From the NCBI GenBank assembly GCA_025210515.1, contig JAOARM010000042.1:1-64000 (forward strand): 64,000 nucleotides of DNA. Reading direction: 5' to 3'. The stretch is from Vallitalea sp. (lineage in GTDB: Bacteria > Bacillota > Clostridia > Lachnospirales > Vallitaleaceae). Both the position numbers and the translations under genes were made by a program. The notes beneath the pieces were generated by a model. The model ran no database searches and was not told the origin of the DNA. It saw nothing but the letters and a program-made list of their open reading frames with translations. Positions within the stretch are counted from its first letter, which is position 1. Each line of letters starts with the position of its first letter. This document shows positions 62,788 through 64,000 of the stretch, one piece after another.

Positions 62788-63630
62788 ATGAGTAAGAAAT
62801 TGGCAATTGTTGCAGATACAACCTGCGATCTACCCCCAAATATTATATCAAAGTATAATATTAAATTAATTCCGTTACGAGTTATCTATAAAAATAAAGA
62901 GTTTAGGGATCGAATTGAAATATCACCACAATATGTATACGATAATTTCAATAAAGAAATACCAACGACTTCATTACCTGCTGCAAGTGATGCAATAGGT
63001 GTTTTTGACGAATTAGTAAAAGAAGGGTATACTGATGCTATAGTTTTAACATTATCTTCAAGTGTAAGTGGAACATATAATTTGATAAGTTTATTAGCAA
63101 AAGAGTATCAAGAACTTAATATTGAGGTAATTGATTCAAAAGCAGTTTCTATATTTTATGGTTTCATGGTACTTGAAGCAGCAAGATTTGCGCATACAGG
63201 GGATTATGAACTAATTAAGCAAAAAGTATTAAATGTTAGGAAAAAGGTAAAAGGTTGTCATTTGATTGAAACACTTTTATATCTAAGAAAAGGTGGAAGA
63301 ATAGGAAAAGTAGAAGGGGTTGTAGGAGAGATTCTTAATATAAAGCCTGTTATTGGAATTGATAAAGATGGAGTTTATTATTCAGTGGCTAAAATTAGAG
63401 GAAGAAAAAGAACAATTAATAAAATTATTGCTATGATAAAAGAAGAGTTTACTAATAAGAGATTTAAGATTGCAATTGTTCATGGTGGAGTAGAGAAAGA
63501 TGCAATAGCTATGATTGATGCTATTAAGAATATAGGAACTATTGATGAAACTATAATTACAGAATTATGTTCGGTATCGTGTGTTCATACGGGGCCTGCA
63601 ATACTTGGGTATGTAGCGTATGAAGTTTAA
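62788..63630 (+). CDS. DegV-family fatty-acid-binding protein
   Basis: DegV proteins bind a fatty acid and, in FakB forms, present it to the FakA kinase. KLAIVADTTCDLPPNI at the start, PTTSLPAASD near residue 64, LSSSVSGTYN, and YLRKGGRIGKVEG near 173 are typical. Length 280 aa. ATG 62788 is favoured over GTG 62773, which lies in the AGGTGGTG site. No fakA-like gene is adjacent. Confidence 0.88.
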   Translation: MSKKLAIVADTTCDLPPNIISKYNIKLIPLRVIYKNKEFRDRIEISPQYVYDNFNKEIPTTSLPAASDAIGVFDELVKEGYTDAIVLTLSSSVSGTYNLISLLAKEYQELNIEVIDSKAVSIFYGFMVLEAARFAHTGDYELIKQKVLNVRKKVKGCHLIETLLYLRKGGRIGKVEGVVGEILNIKPVIGIDKDGVYYSVAKIRGRKRTINKIIAMIKEEFTNKRFKIAIVHGGVEKDAIAMIDAIKNIGTIDETIITELCSVSCVHTGPAILGYVAYEV

Positions 63631-63668
63631 AGAAATATAGCATTTACATGGAAGTTTCCGCTCCGAAC

Positions 63669-63761
63669 AATATAGGGTAATATTCCGTCAGCAGTTTAAA
63701 CGTCCGTGTTTAAACTGCTGACCTCGCCGTCCGTGGCTCGTGCTCCATATTACCCTATATT
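63669..63761 (+). repeat. Structured repeat, family A copy 3
   Basis: 93 bp bounded by a perfect 15-bp inverted repeat (AATATAGGGTAATAT). The internal hairpin (63687-63722) has a perfect 15-bp stem with loop GTCCGT; the small hairpin GCC-GTCCGT-GGC (63726-63737) carries the same changed loop. Flanks GGAAGTTTCCGCTC (left) and TTCTACGCTCGGCTTGTGG (right) are shared with other copies. Plus orientation, 38 bases after degV. Confidence 0.88.
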
Positions 63762-63861
63762 ATTCTACGCTCGGCTTGTGGAAAATTTGATGATTTATGT
63801 GAATTAGTGGAAATATCTGCTTTATATATTATAATGTATTACTTTGGAAAGGATTTAGTGA

Positions 63862-64000
63862 ATGTCACAGATAATTAATAAATCAAATCATTTAAAGAAA
63901 GAATTATTTATGGAATATGGTAAAATAATAGTTTGCTTATTTGCTTCTATATTTTGTATTCCCTTAGCTTTTTATACATATGGATTTTCGTTAATAGGAA
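63862..64000 (+). CDS. Truncated ORF, probable membrane protein (runs off window)
   Basis: ATG with AAAGGA nine bases before it opens a frame that stays open to the window end (46 codons): a basic N-terminus (NKSNHLKKELFMEYGK) followed by a hydrophobic segment (IIVCLFASIFCIPLAFYTYG). Possibly the start of a polytopic membrane protein. Family cannot be told from this fragment. Confidence 0.55.
   Translation, partial: MSQIINKSNHLKKELFMEYGKIIVCLFASIFCIPLAFYTYGFSLIG

Overview
The window is low-GC DNA from an anaerobic, endospore-forming member of the Firmicutes, class Clostridia. The evidence is a GerA-type germinant receptor operon, a LysM/GH18 spore-cortex-type enzyme, the [FeFe]-hydrogenase maturase HydE, a ferredoxin-linked 2-oxoacid oxidoreductase, a flavodiiron/rubredoxin/NROR fusion, strong AGGAGG-type ribosome binding sites and very AT-rich codon use. 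Genus cannot be fixed from this sequence alone.

Layout. 1-760: 3' end of a 23S rRNA followed by tRNA-Asn, -Glu, -Thr and -Lys, with no 5S between 23S and the tRNAs. 0.8-4.1 kb: a rhamnulokinase-like gene with an AraR-like regulator, then a DivIVA-domain protein. 4.3-8.1 kb: a Fur/PerR-type promoter driving the flavodiiron fusion, then a formate/nitrite-family channel. 8.2-13.1 kb: a Tet(M)-like ribosomal GTPase, a DUF2161 nuclease-fold protein, a HAD phosphatase and IlvE. 13.7-17 kb: a P-loop ATPase and a four-subunit 2-oxoacid:ferredoxin oxidoreductase; IlvE and this enzyme suggest branched-chain 2-oxoacid metabolism. 17.2-24.4 kb: an M56 sensor-like protein with a small partner, adenine deaminase, a secreted neutral ceramidase and a ClpP/crotonase-like membrane protein. 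24.7-28.6 kb: a nag locus (ROK regulator, nagA, nagB) and a CBM9-like protein. 28.7-34.6 kb, minus strand: a nucleoid-associated protein and an ABC system of ATPase, large CARDB-like surface protein and MacB/FtsX permease. 35-39.3 kb: TcdA, HydE behind an attenuator-like leader, and the LysM-GH18 protein. 39.4-47 kb: a DUF4397 protein, small membrane proteins and the ger operon. 47-55 kb: an ECF S component divergent from a MocR/PdxR-like regulator, a degenerate receiver/zinc-ribbon protein, a tryptophan T-box with trpB, PAP2 and an M29 aminopeptidase. 55.5-62.7 kb: a PurBox-controlled purKECFMND operon without purH or purL. The window ends with DegV and a truncated membrane ORF.

The most unusual feature is a dispersed set of structured repeats that ordinary annotation would miss. 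Family A (three copies near 17.1, 37.7 and 63.7 kb) and family B (five copies near 3.6, 23.5, 24.5, 29.9 and 55.3 kb, plus a reduced form at 7.0 kb) differ in their outer stems. In the better copies both have the same architecture: a long outer inverted repeat enclosing a long hairpin, then a short GCC-GGC hairpin. In the best copies the two hairpins carry the same loop (GTCCT, or GTCCGT in both loops of one copy). Every copy whose orientation can be read lies just 3' of a gene on that gene's strand. Outer and inner stems keep pairing despite sequence changes between copies. These could be mobile miniature elements, 3'-UTR RNA elements, or both.
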